This document shows, one piece after another, positions 37,101 to 44,715 of a DNA stretch of 64,000 bases. Under the pieces are notes generated by a model. It made no database searches, was not told the origin of the DNA, and saw only the letters and a list, made by a program, of their open reading frames with translations. Origin of the DNA: an uncultured Lachnospiraceae bacterium (GTDB lineage: Bacteria > Bacillota > Clostridia > Lachnospirales > Lachnospiraceae); the NCBI GenBank assembly GCA_937965795.1, contig CALCMD010000037.1, positions 14,049 to 78,048 on the forward strand, in the 5' to 3' direction. Every line of letters begins with the position of its first letter. The first letter of the stretch is position 1. Position numbers and translations under genes: made by a program.

Positions 37101-38398
37101 GCCTTTTTCTCCCCCAGAGAGAACAATCTGCGAATCTGCGTTTCCATTTCAAAACGGTCCATTCGTTTCTCACCTGTGCAGAAGCATATGGCCGTCCCAT
37201 CGCCCCGATCCTCCGGAAGATACAGCTTCTGGCTGACATTGCTCACCACGTTCGCCGTTACGATTTCATCCGGAATCGCCGCATACGCATACCCAATCGC
37301 CGCATAACTGTGCGAGTCCTCCGGATAGAAATCTGCCTTTAAAAGTCCTCCGCTCAAATTTACACTATCTGTCAGATATGCGTTTCTCGTCACAATGCTG
37401 TTGCTGTAAAAAGAATCCTGATTAAAAGCGCCGTCGCTTTCTACCGCCAGATTCAGAATCGACTCCGCCATCATGGACTTGCTTTCGTTATATCCTCCGG
37501 AGATTAATACCGGATAGTTAAAGAGCGGCTTTGTCGCGCTGCACTCGATCTCTGTCACCCCGTCACGGGAGTAAAAATACTCCTTCCGTTCCGGTTCAAA
37601 GGGAATGGACATGTAGCTCTCCAGCTCTTTCAAAGCAGCATACCCGTTTGTATAAAGCATTTTCTGTGCTGTCGGATCACTTTTTTCAAACTCTTCCACT
37701 GTATCCGGAAGGAAAAGATAACCAAACACACGGGTGCTGACTCCCTGCTGCTCACAGGCATAGCGTGCGTGTGCCGCCAGTTCTTCAAAGGTTCCGCTTC
37801 CGTTTCCTCCGGAAAGCCCCGCCAGAATCATAATATCTACCGATTTGTCCTTATGGGCGCTCCAGTCCCCTCCGTCTGCAAAGAGCGACGAAATCATCCC
37901 GCGGAACACGACGTCATTATAATTTCCCTCCGCCGCGTCATCGTAAAACTTAATCTTTCCCGTCAGACGGTCTCTTCCTGCGCCATCTTTATTCAGCTTT
38001 GTTGTATCATAATTCCCTGGCACAAACTTCCGGTAAAAATCCGGACGTGGCTTTGCATTCATTCTTCCCTGTGCGCCGTCGGTCGAAAGATTCAAAATCT
38101 GAAGCTGTTTCCGCCCCAGAGATTTTGCCAGTGCATCCAGTTCCCTGGATGCAGAATCAATCATAATAAATTTCATATAAACGGCAAAATCATCCTCCAG
38201 CTTTTGCTTTGCCGTGGCAATCGCTTCTTTGATCGCCGCTGCCCCGCTTCCGCCGCTGCTGATGACCAATGTTAAATGGGTTTTATCCACACGCAGCTTA
38301 TCCGTGCGTGAAAACAGGGTGTCATTTCCCACATCCACCTTTCCAAGCTGCAAAATCTGCTGTAACTCGTCCTTTGTCAGTTCCCTTCCCTCCGGCAT
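34190..38398 (-). CDS. Large tubulin-like protein with four C-terminal zinc ribbons
   Basis: A 1402-aa cytosolic protein. The N-terminal part reads as a tubulin/FtsZ-type GTPase: SSGGSGAAAI (47-56) for loop T1, MIDSASRELDAL (79-90) for T2 and the signature GLSGGNGSGT (194-203) for T4, then a FGYLFLPD strand. A long helical part of about 900 residues follows, shared with the 879-aa paralogue. Residues 1280-1402 are four W-x-CPKCGRENP...FCP(V/I/L)DM zinc ribbons, far more than one expects in a cytoskeletal protein. It matches the Tubulin-2-like family by motifs; polymer formation is not proven. GGAGGATG precedes the ATG; vWA gene is 45 bp upstream. Confidence 0.8.
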   Translation of the reverse strand: MPEGRELTKDELQQILQLGKVDVGNDTLFSRTDKLRVDKTHLTLVISSGGSGAAAIKEAIATAKQKLEDDFAVYMKFIMIDSASRELDALAKSLGRKQLQILNLSTDGAQGRMNAKPRPDFYRKFVPGNYDTTKLNKDGAGRDRLTGKIKFYDDAAEGNYNDVVFRGMISSLFADGGDWSAHKDKSVDIMILAGLSGGNGSGTFEELAAHARYACEQQGVSTRVFGYLFLPDTVEEFEKSDPTAQKMLYTNGYAALKELESYMSIPFEPERKEYFYSRDGVTEIECSATKPLFNYPVLISGGYNESKSMMAESILNLAVESDGAFNQDSFYSNSIVTRNAYLTDSVNLSGGLLKADFYPEDSHSYAAIGYAYAAIPDEIVTANVVSNVSQKLYLPEDRGDGTAICFCTGEKRMDRFEMETQIRRLFSLGEKKAVTAASLWNDCIYGALKRESTLTENEGEITRQDINGGRIADYERGFHKDTRVIDGTKAMRGHLGQIFAGVKEKAQEVMRDYGPKAMEYLYTGMGPNNKEGKPEYFDISISSMLDYAKTQLFNIRQDTKRPRPENHIPGGLGEMLMKKRITEWKSKFHTALEYEVMQEIVKNLLATDGAWVKNLVNPMETYVGQCKAFADRLELLVNFYHSAGSPLDSNDYAGFLQESQTGNCVNLCNSADVYAWVKGQVSKKINSVGVKAVKKALVDSFAASPEVWTSESEGRTRAEFDRVMSECCELGKGAGGAVTISLSATSYFEHVLGQVDEEEVPKKADEIVKDLVSQLKVKSKPALKKMGGYSAENRFIMIPKSLQASKYGTAIESAFRSALQATGAKETGVSVSPSVSDIVCYQTSVANGLCDLTEVQKWETVYNEGASRNTRHLNHGEFGSSYMERTKAEIEKEKAIKEERKIPELGLSVTENIIFGTGLSWEHYPSIALRNPDNKGEAEFRRTMFDPIVDYAMKEIIIQRKQTPGSSEDVYQYVVNLIPAGWENLDVEDYQQKGDDGKYARGERLFAYLADQNPLVSDEWQKPILLAGSGRFGEPYDFSSARTSGDGKTRAVIEDISKQYMRRMLRKNTKLFLELRETLCRYYEIVRKLELREQDYWYAYQVGQFEKYYGFGIILEEGGKWYALTDDSGNRQAFCSFTFKETNAYNEMEKKLYRADANWKFLLAFRKFTELDQKKLQAILDDKLNDMAQEDLEKLQTVNRAKMGAMRGRIQKEILNKYPNRETDDAIRKVFDIGTGEGDFYLKIMESMLEQWEEFVTDQPIPPAPKKETDTGNKTAAETWICPKCGRENPDEFLFCPIDMEPKPKKEAPGMWICPKCGRENPDEFLFCPVDMEPKPKKETPGMWVCPKCGRENPDEFLFCPVDMQPKPQPQETKPVSWKCPKCGKEHPWEFQFCPLDMTPRP
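34193..34561 (-). repeat. Tandem zinc-ribbon coding repeats (about 96 bp)
   Basis: Four consecutive units of 96, 96, 102 and about 75 bp encode ribbons with the pattern CPKCGRENPDEF(L)FCPxDM and Pro/Lys linkers. The first two differ at only a few residues, so the array looks recently expanded and may vary in copy number between strains. Confidence 0.88.
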
Positions 38399-38443
38399 AA
38401 CTTCATCCTCCTGTGCATTTTATTTTTCATCATTTCTTTGTGT

Positions 38444-40987
38444 TTACAGTCTGTTTAACGTAATCCACGTGCCATTGACATTGATGTGAATACTTTGCCC
38501 TTTTTTCATTACTGCCTTTGTCAGAGGCTTCTCTTCCGCCAGATAAGTTTTTCCTCTGTATTCCACCTCTTCCGCATGTTCCAGCCCTGTGATGAAAACC
38601 GGCTTTGTCCAGTTATTTCCAGCTTTCAGCATAATCTGCTCACTTTCACATTCCGGAAGCTCCAAATCCCTCAGGATTGCATTCAGGGTACATTTCTTTT
38701 TCTTTCCGGCGCCGCAGGTTCGAAGCTTCACTTCATCCTCGCTCCTTCCGCCGACTGTGATATCCCATTCGCCATGAATCTTTCTTCCAGCAAAGGTCAG
38801 AAGAAGGAAAATCGCCACAAGAACCAGGAAAATCAAAAGCATCACAACAATTCCCCAGATATTTCCCCAGATATAGCTTCCCGCGCTGACCGATTTTACC
38901 GTCACTTCTCTCTCATAGGAAATGCTCTCGTCACTGGCATCCTTCGCAATCAGTTTAAAGGTGACTTCTCCCTTACTCTTTCCACTCACATTCAGGATTC
39001 CAGGTTCTGCGTTTTCCACAATAATGCTGGAATCCTCCGGCAAGTCTTTGACTTCAAACACTGGTGGTATTCCATCCGGGTCTTCGAAATAGTCATTGGC
39101 GTCAATCGTCTCCACTTCATTGACATCCATACGGAAAAGCTTCTTTACGAATCCCGGCACGCCCTTTACATTATAGGAAATTGTTTTTGTAATCTTTCCA
39201 GAACCTTTCTCTTTCAACGGATGATTCTCAATATGTATGGTAAAACTCTGTTCAAGGTCCGTATCCATTGCTCCGTCGTTGGCGCTTATACGAATTTCAA
39301 ATTCCCCTGCTTTGATTCCGGATGTGAGCGTAATAACATTCTTTTCTATAGAAGCTTTAATTCCGGAAGTCTGATCTGTCTCCACTTTATAAATCATTTC
39401 ATCCTTATCCGGATTGGAAAAATATTTCGTGCAGTCAATCTCCTTTTTTTCCTGAAATCCCATGTCCGTATCATCTATCGTACTTAAAATTTCACTTGGT
39501 TTATTTTTGACCTCAAAGGTAATCTCTCCTGACTCTTTTCTTCCATTACGGAAACGTCCGCTTTCTACCGTCGCACGCACGGTATACGTCCCTGATTGAT
39601 GAAAAGTCACTTTCCCCGTATAATTGTCATCGCTTCCTGTCATGTCAAATTTTTCACCAGTTTCCAGAACTTCCAATTTGGCGCCATTTTCACGATAAAA
39701 CTTTTCAGATGAAATCGACTGCCCATGATAAACAAAGCAGGCCCCAAATTCCACGCTGCTTCCCTTATCTATCATCTGCGCAGGGTCTGCGAAGGTGTTC
39801 AGCCTGAAATTCACCTCCAGCATCGGGATCGCCATAAGATTAATTTTAATGCCGTCTGAACCATACGCCGTAACCTGCCAGTTTCCTGCCTGTGGCTGAA
39901 TCAGCTTAATCATGGCATAATTTTTATCGTTAAAAATAACAATTCTGGAATCTGTCTCCACAGGCTTTGCTTTTCTCTCATATTTCTTCGTATTCCCTTT
40001 TCCATCTGTCAGTTCAATCGCCGTCACATCATCCATCTGAGAGCCGGTCACCGTGATATTCATCTCGGCAATCATCTCTTCTACTTCAAAATTCAGAGAT
40101 GCTTTTCCGTTTTGAATCACGCCTTCTTTTCTCTGCATATCTACGGAATAAAACTGGGCAAAAATATCAGCAAATGCCTTCTCTACTTTTTCTGTAGAAT
40201 CTGCTGTCACTTTATCTGTTTTGCACTCTTCTGCAATTCTCTCCATCTGATATCTGCCCGTCTCCGCCCACTGTCCTTTTCCATTGTCAAAATTCAACTC
40301 CAGGCTGTAGACCGGCCATTCATTCTCTACAAAATCTTTTAATACCGCATCCAGACTCCGGGAGCCTCTGACATTATGGTATTCCCCTTCCATCCAGTAC
40401 ATGTCGGCATTTTTTTCTTTTGCATCTTCCAGCGTTTCCCCAAGCTGTTCCGGAAGGGTCGTCATACGTCCGTCACTCATCAGGACAACGCACGCTTCCC
40501 CCTGTTCGGAATTTTCCTGATGCAGCATATCGTTTGCTGCCTGCAAAGCATAGCCCAGATTCGTATACGCATCTTTCTCTCCACGCTTCTCGGCGGCGGT
40601 ATCAATTGCCGCCTTTATATTCGTTTTATTCTTTGTCTCCTTTATTTCCGCTAAAGGCTGTGCGATCGTGGTACAGGTGACCACCTCCTTATTCTTTTCA
40701 TAGACGTATGCCTGGTCGCCCCAATAGCCGCCGAAACCTACGACTCCCACCCTCGCATTCTCCATTGGAATCATATCAACAAACATCTTTGCCGCACTGA
40801 CACTCAGACCATTCGGGTCGGTCTTATCCATAGAACCGGAACAGTCCAGCACCAAAACAAAATCCACGGTCGTCTCGTCTGACGCAGATTCCGCAGCTTC
40901 CATTCGAAATGCCGGAACTGCCAGCATGGAAAACATCAAAAGCATACCAAGCATGTATTTTTCCCACTTTTTTCCTCTGTTTTTCAT
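38444..40987 (-). CDS. Secreted vWA-domain membrane protein
   Basis: An 847-aa protein with a signal peptide (about 1-32), a von Willebrand factor A domain whose metal site DCSGS (D48, S50, S52) and downstream LMSDGR are intact, several Ig/cadherin-like beta domains, one membrane segment (about 707-733) and a cytosolic tail of about 110 residues with Lys- and Cys-containing motifs. The vWA head should bind a protein ligand outside the cell. It is the first gene of the tubulin/GTPase operon and carries the near-consensus promoter at 41067-41096. The frame to 41056 is longer, but the ATG at 40987 with AGGAG fits the signal peptide. Confidence 0.85.
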   Translation of the reverse strand: MKNRGKKWEKYMLGMLLMFSMLAVPAFRMEAAESASDETTVDFVLVLDCSGSMDKTDPNGLSVSAAKMFVDMIPMENARVGVVGFGGYWGDQAYVYEKNKEVVTCTTIAQPLAEIKETKNKTNIKAAIDTAAEKRGEKDAYTNLGYALQAANDMLHQENSEQGEACVVLMSDGRMTTLPEQLGETLEDAKEKNADMYWMEGEYHNVRGSRSLDAVLKDFVENEWPVYSLELNFDNGKGQWAETGRYQMERIAEECKTDKVTADSTEKVEKAFADIFAQFYSVDMQRKEGVIQNGKASLNFEVEEMIAEMNITVTGSQMDDVTAIELTDGKGNTKKYERKAKPVETDSRIVIFNDKNYAMIKLIQPQAGNWQVTAYGSDGIKINLMAIPMLEVNFRLNTFADPAQMIDKGSSVEFGACFVYHGQSISSEKFYRENGAKLEVLETGEKFDMTGSDDNYTGKVTFHQSGTYTVRATVESGRFRNGRKESGEITFEVKNKPSEILSTIDDTDMGFQEKKEIDCTKYFSNPDKDEMIYKVETDQTSGIKASIEKNVITLTSGIKAGEFEIRISANDGAMDTDLEQSFTIHIENHPLKEKGSGKITKTISYNVKGVPGFVKKLFRMDVNEVETIDANDYFEDPDGIPPVFEVKDLPEDSSIIVENAEPGILNVSGKSKGEVTFKLIAKDASDESISYEREVTVKSVSAGSYIWGNIWGIVVMLLIFLVLVAIFLLLTFAGRKIHGEWDITVGGRSEDEVKLRTCGAGKKKKCTLNAILRDLELPECESEQIMLKAGNNWTKPVFITGLEHAEEVEYRGKTYLAEEKPLTKAVMKKGQSIHINVNGTWITLNRL

Positions 40988-41049
40988 TTCCTCTTCTCCT
41001 TTTCTTTTCTCTAAGAGACAGACGATATCCTTTCTTATTTTCCATCTCT

Positions 41050-41066
41050 TAGTCATTTTGGGGATA
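41050..41066. promoter_or_regulatory. Operator-like motif, copy 1
   Basis: TAGTCATTTTGGGGATA, 15 of 17 bases shared with copy 3. It overlaps the -10/+1 region of the vWA promoter, a place where a bound repressor would block RNA polymerase. Confidence 0.6.
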
Positions 41067-41096
41067 ATTATAGGTCTCTGCTCATGTTACTGTCAA
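41067..41096 (-). promoter_or_regulatory. Promoter of the vWA-tubulin-GTPase operon
   Basis: Perfect TTGACA (41091-41096), 18-bp spacer and perfect TATAAT (41067-41072) on the minus strand; start expected near 41060. It is the strongest promoter in the accessory region, and is overlapped by copy 1 and preceded by copy 2 of the 17-bp motif, so tight repression is likely. Confidence 0.88.
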
Positions 41097-41105
41097 CATA
41101 TTATT

Positions 41106-41122
41106 TATCCATCTTTGGGATA
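41106..41122. promoter_or_regulatory. Operator-like motif, copy 2
   Basis: TATCCATCTTTGGGATA, with TATCC and GGATA as inverted ends. It lies upstream of the vWA promoter and directly before the ribosome site of the divergent XRE gene, so it could control both. Confidence 0.6.
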
Positions 41123-41139
41123 GTGAAAGGAGCAAAAAC

Positions 41140-41418
41140 ATGAAATTATACAAATACAAAAATGACCGTGCGAACGCATCCGGCCCTAAAATCAAACAGC
41201 TCCGGGAAGATTTGGGACTGTCTCAGGAACAGCTTGCAGCCAAACTCCAGCTTGCAGGACTGAACCTGAATCAGAAAGCAATCAGCCGAATTGAGAATGG
41301 AGAACGAGTCATTCCGGATTTCGAACTGTTCTACTTTTCCGAAGCGCTGCATGTTCCCATCTCCACATTGCTGAGCACGGAAGACCATGTCAATACGGAG
41401 CACGCTTTATTTTTTTGA
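41140..41418 (+). CDS. XRE-family transcriptional regulator
   Basis: The only plus-strand gene of the window. The 92-aa protein is a compact helix-turn-helix regulator: KIKQLREDLGLSQEQLAAKL is the start of the HTH, then NQKAISRIENGERVIP as the recognition helix and turn, and a short C-terminal segment. There is no sensor domain, so it may answer to a partner protein or act as a simple repressor. It is divergent from the vWA operon, with two copies of a 17-bp motif between them and a third behind it. AAAGGAG precedes the ATG. A role as local repressor of both units is inferred. Confidence 0.88.
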   Translation: MKLYKYKNDRANASGPKIKQLREDLGLSQEQLAAKLQLAGLNLNQKAISRIENGERVIPDFELFYFSEALHVPISTLLSTEDHVNTEHALFF

Positions 41419-41440
41419 GCAAAAAAGCGTTCTCTTCTCT
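41402..41440 (+). terminator. Probable terminator of the XRE gene
   Basis: ACGCTTT (41402-) pairs with the end of AAAAAAGCGT (to 41430), with T and A runs extending the stem, followed by a pyrimidine-rich stretch. It overlaps the XRE stop codon. Weak but well placed. Confidence 0.45.
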
Positions 41441-41475
41441 TTCATAATCTAAAATCATATTCTTAATTTCTTGTT

Positions 41476-41492
41476 TATCCCAAAGATGACTA
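41476..41492. promoter_or_regulatory. Operator-like motif, copy 3 (inverted)
   Basis: TATCCCAAAGATGACTA, the reverse complement of the motif seen upstream; 13 bases are identical to copy 2 in inverted orientation. It lies in the 265-bp convergent gap 41419-41683, which otherwise holds AT-rich sequence and no gene I can support. Confidence 0.5.
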
Positions 41493-41683
41493 CTTACTAC
41501 ATTACCATACTTTTACATTTTCCGCCACTATTTTATTCCTTTTTTTGTTAAATTTTCCCAAAATATAGCGCTGTATCATCTTCCAGAATCAGCTTTTCGT
41601 ATAAATTTTAATCATCATTGACATAAACGAAGAAAGGATATCCATTATGACGTCTATTTCCATAAAAATTTACCGCTTATCCA

Positions 41684-43276
41684 TCATTTTACCAAAAATC
41701 TCTCATTTGCCAGACGCACGATGTCGCCCATATCAATCATGATTTCTTCTGCTTCTTTTAGCCTTTTTTCATTGACAAAAGTCCCATTCAGCGAACCTTT
41801 ATCTTTTATAAAATAGCCTTTGTGATTTTTCAAAATCACCGCATGTTCTCTGCTGACCGCTGTATTTCCTTCAATGCAGATTGCCGCACCTGCGCCTTTG
41901 CCAATCACAGTCTCCTCTTTTTCAATATGAAATTCTTCCCCCGTTTTTTCACGCAGCAGGCAGATAGCCGGAACCTGAATAATATCCGTTTGATTTAAAA
42001 CCTCTGTCTCTTTCCATTGCGTCTGTGCTGCCCGGCGCTCTCTTTGTTCTTCTCTCTGCTGTGAAAGAACTCTTTCTCTTCTTTCTGATTGATCTCTTTG
42101 TACAGGCTTCTGTTCTTTCTTATATTTCTGTTCGCTGTGCGGCTCTAGCCTTTTTACCTCCGTACTTTCTGTTTTTTTCTTCTTTTCCATATAGCTCTTT
42201 GCCAGTAACAGGATGAGCCAAAGAAGCAGCAGTACAAGTATCCCGCCAAGCACAAACACCACAATTTTCATCTTATCTGTTTTCGGAGACATTGCGCTTT
42301 TCGCTTCCTTGAGTAAATCGCATCCTTCCTTCATAGCTTCCAATGACAGGTATTCCGTTTCCTGCATATTTTTCACCTGCTCCAGCGCAGCCTGCATCCC
42401 CTCCTGCGAGTTCTGGTTATATTCCCCGCTCTCGTACATTTCTGTACATTCTTTATATAAATTTTCTAATTGTTCTCTCTGCTGATCTTTTTGATAACTG
42501 TCATAATAAATCGAAAAATTATCTAACACTTCTATGATTTCATTTACGATCGTAGCCGCATACTTCTCTTCCTCAGGTTTGGAAAGTACTGCATTGGGAA
42601 TACCTACAACGTATCCATCCGTATCCAGCAAAACGCCTCCGATATAATCCTCCGGTAACTCTGCCGTGTAACGAAAGGAATACATTTTATCCAGATTTAC
42701 ATCCTTCCTCTCCACTTTTCCCGTATATACTTCTACGTCCGAGTCAGTAAACTGCTGCGCTTTTGTCTCCTGACGAAAAGCCATGAGTGAAAATTCCTGT
42801 CCGGCCTCCCATTCAAAATCATCCCTCAGCCGAAGGGATTTCTTTTCATTGATGACATTCTCTGCATCTAATATTGCAAAATCCTTTGCCTTACTGCTTG
42901 CCAAAATGGACGTCTCCATTGTAACGTCGCCTTTCACAATAATCCTTACGGCGTCCTCCGTCGGTACTTTATCCTCCGGAATTTTATGCTCTTCACAAAA
43001 CACTTTTTTCTCTTTTTTCGTAATTCTTGCAACACGGTTTCCGGTCACTACATAGGTTTTTCCCTCCCGGTTGCTGAGCAAAAAACCGCTTCCGGATTTC
43101 ACTTTGCGAAAAAGACCCTTTTCATCCTTAAAGCCCGCCTGAATTTCCACAATTCCTTTCTTAGCCTCTTCCATGCTGGTAAAATTTCCCGCAAAAACAT
43201 GCTGTGACGCCAAAAAAAATGTCCCTGCCATCCATAACAGACATCCTATTTTCCGAATATACGACTTCATGCTCAT
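41684..43276 (-). CDS. Degenerate trypsin-like protease with FHA domain
   Basis: A 530-aa membrane protein: signal peptide or anchor (about 7-29), a chymotrypsin-like fold (about 35-250), a helical spacer, a membrane segment (about 345-367), a Lys/Gln/Glu-rich linker and a C-terminal cytosolic FHA domain (FRIGK-like IGKGAG, SREHA, GSLNGT). Two catalytic residues are lost: the His position reads VVTGNRVA and the Ser position DYIGGVLLD instead of GNSGGPLL; the Asp-like DFAIL is kept. So it is probably a non-catalytic sensor that reports an outside signal to phosphoproteins inside. It follows the WXG100 genes after a strong hairpin. Confidence 0.8.
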   Translation of the reverse strand: MSMKSYIRKIGCLLWMAGTFFLASQHVFAGNFTSMEEAKKGIVEIQAGFKDEKGLFRKVKSGSGFLLSNREGKTYVVTGNRVARITKKEKKVFCEEHKIPEDKVPTEDAVRIIVKGDVTMETSILASSKAKDFAILDAENVINEKKSLRLRDDFEWEAGQEFSLMAFRQETKAQQFTDSDVEVYTGKVERKDVNLDKMYSFRYTAELPEDYIGGVLLDTDGYVVGIPNAVLSKPEEEKYAATIVNEIIEVLDNFSIYYDSYQKDQQREQLENLYKECTEMYESGEYNQNSQEGMQAALEQVKNMQETEYLSLEAMKEGCDLLKEAKSAMSPKTDKMKIVVFVLGGILVLLLLWLILLLAKSYMEKKKKTESTEVKRLEPHSEQKYKKEQKPVQRDQSERRERVLSQQREEQRERRAAQTQWKETEVLNQTDIIQVPAICLLREKTGEEFHIEKEETVIGKGAGAAICIEGNTAVSREHAVILKNHKGYFIKDKGSLNGTFVNEKRLKEAEEIMIDMGDIVRLANERFLVK

Positions 43277-43310
43277 TCTGTTTTCCTTCCTTTTCTTTAT
43301 TGACGTAAAG

Positions 43311-43343
43311 AGAAAAGCACCGTTCTCACCGCGGTGCTTTTCT
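43311..43343 (-). terminator. Hairpin after the WXG100 genes
   Basis: Perfect 12-bp stem AGAAAAGCACCG/CGGTGCTTTTCT with a nine-base loop; the minus strand then reads CTTTACGTC. It lies between the last WXG100 gene and the protease-FHA gene and may reduce read-through or protect the abundant WXG100 mRNA end. Confidence 0.7.
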
Positions 43344-43357
43344 ACACTTCTGAAATC

Positions 43358-43675
43358 TTATACGATAACATTCCCCGACAGAGCAGATGCCGCTGCTTTA
43401 TTATCTGCTTCTGCCTTTTCATACTGTGTTGCCATATCATTCAGATCTGTTACATGCTCATTTACCATCTTAACCATACGGTTAATATCATCCTGTAGCT
43501 GTTTGAATTTTCTTGTATAGGCGTTTGCGGCATCTCCGCTCCAGACACTTCCTGTCAGGCTGTTTACCAGATTCATCATCTGGTTTGTTGTATTTTTCAG
43601 TCCATTTCCCGTCTGCTGAAATGAGCTTGCCGTGCTTCTTAATTTCGCTGTATTAACTTTAATCGTTCCTTCCAT
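43358..43675 (-). CDS. WXG100 family protein (Esx-like)
   Basis: Small helical-hairpin substrate of Esx/type VII secretion. The 105-aa product has the turn motif in SVWSGDAA near residue 45 and a C-terminal YEKAE, which matches the Y-x-x-x-D/E export signal. No signal peptide, as expected. It is the last of four WXG100 genes in a row and the closest to the hairpin at 43311. Confidence 0.9.
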   Translation of the reverse strand: MEGTIKVNTAKLRSTASSFQQTGNGLKNTTNQMMNLVNSLTGSVWSGDAANAYTRKFKQLQDDINRMVKMVNEHVTDLNDMATQYEKAEADNKAAASALSGNVIV

Positions 43676-43695
43676 ATTCGTTCACCCTTTCGCCC

Positions 43696-43998
43696 TTAAT
43701 ATTTTCTCTGCGTTGCCGTAGACACGTTTTTACTTTCTGCACTCTGATATGCCGCAACAATTTGCTCCAGACTCGTTACATATTTCTCAATCGCGTTATA
43801 AAAGTTATTCATCTGCGTCATATCTTTGTTAAACGCATTGTGAAACTGGGTCTTTGCTTCGCCCTCCCACATAGAGTTCAAGGAGCTTTCCGTTGATTTC
43901 AACTGCTCCACCTTACTTTTAAAGGTCTTATTCAGGTTTCTCAGTTCTCCGGCTTTTGCCTTTACAGTTCCTGTATTCACGGTAATATTGTTTGCCAT
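43696..43998 (-). CDS. WXG100 family protein (Esx-like)
   Basis: The 100-aa product carries MWEGEAK in the turn between two helices and YQSAE near the C-terminus, fitting Y-x-x-x-E. Sequence similarity to the neighbouring WXG100 proteins is low outside these motifs, so the set may form several different heterodimers. AGGAGG-type ribosome site (GGAGGATT) precedes the ATG. Confidence 0.9.
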   Translation of the reverse strand: MANNITVNTGTVKAKAGELRNLNKTFKSKVEQLKSTESSLNSMWEGEAKTQFHNAFNKDMTQMNNFYNAIEKYVTSLEQIVAAYQSAESKNVSTATQRKY

Positions 43999-44059
43999 TT
44001 TTTAATCCTCCTGTACCATGTTAATTTTATCTTGAAATGCTCCGCATTTAAGACCACCC

Positions 44060-44377
44060 TTAGCGATATGTCCTTGTTTTCGCTGTCAAAATTGCGCTTC
44101 GTTCCGCATTATAAGTATTTTGTGCAACCTTCCTGATTGTCGAAGCTACCTTTCTTAGCTCTGCCGCAGATTTTTTCATCTCCTGCGCAAGCTGCCGTCC
44201 CTTTTTTACGTATAAAGAAGCGCTGCCACCCTTCCAGTTTGCTGAGACGCCCGCCATACAGTTCTCCATATCATTTTGGGCCAGTCGTTCAATTCCACTT
44301 GCTATTTGCTCTAACTGCGACGCCTGCGCTTTGGCTTTATTAAAATCCATCTGAATGGAAAACAAAGTCGCTGCCAT
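44060..44377 (-). CDS. WXG100-like protein
   Basis: A 105-aa helical hairpin with NWKGGSA in the turn. The C-terminal tail is basic (TYNAERSAILTAKTRTYR) and lacks a clean Y-x-x-x-D/E signal, so it might be exported only as a partner of another WXG100 protein. GGAGGTT lies before its ATG. Confidence 0.85.
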   Translation of the reverse strand: MAATLFSIQMDFNKAKAQASQLEQIASGIERLAQNDMENCMAGVSANWKGGSASLYVKKGRQLAQEMKKSAAELRKVASTIRKVAQNTYNAERSAILTAKTRTYR

Positions 44378-44389
44378 AGTTTAACCTCC

Positions 44390-44704
44390 TCACACAATAA
44401 TCTCATCCGGCAGGCTGGCTGCCAGCTTCGCTGCCTCAGCTTCCGCCTGTGTGTAAACTCCTGCCATGACGAGCAGATCTTTTGGATGCTCTTTGAGTCT
44501 CCTTAAAATCTGATCCACGTCACTTTTATTTTCATCAAAAGCTTTACGGTGATAATCGCTCGCCTCCCCCTCCCAGTAGGACTTTGTTTTCAAAATGACG
44601 TTACACATTGCCTTCCAGTCATTGGAAAGATGATTGATCTGTCCCGTAATTTCCTGCGCCTTGCTTTTCAGTACATCCGGCGTCACCTTTAACTGCATCT
44701 CCAT
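44390..44704 (-). CDS. WXG100 family protein (Esx-like)
   Basis: The 104-aa product has SYWEGEAS in the turn and VYTQAE in the C-terminal helix (Y-x-x-x-E). Two ATG codons compete; the one at 44704 is preceded by AGGGGGTGAT at good spacing, while 44731 overlaps the upstream stop region. It begins the run of four WXG100 genes after the DUF3592 pair. Confidence 0.88.
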   Translation of the reverse strand: MEMQLKVTPDVLKSKAQEITGQINHLSNDWKAMCNVILKTKSYWEGEASDYHRKAFDENKSDVDQILRRLKEHPKDLLVMAGVYTQAEAEAAKLAASLPDEIIV

Positions 44705-44715
44705 ATGATCACCCC

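Noticed and set aside
41647..41749. Plus-strand 33-codon frame with GAAAGGAT before its ATG
   Set aside because: It overlaps the 3' end of the protease-FHA gene, has no recognisable product and no promoter.
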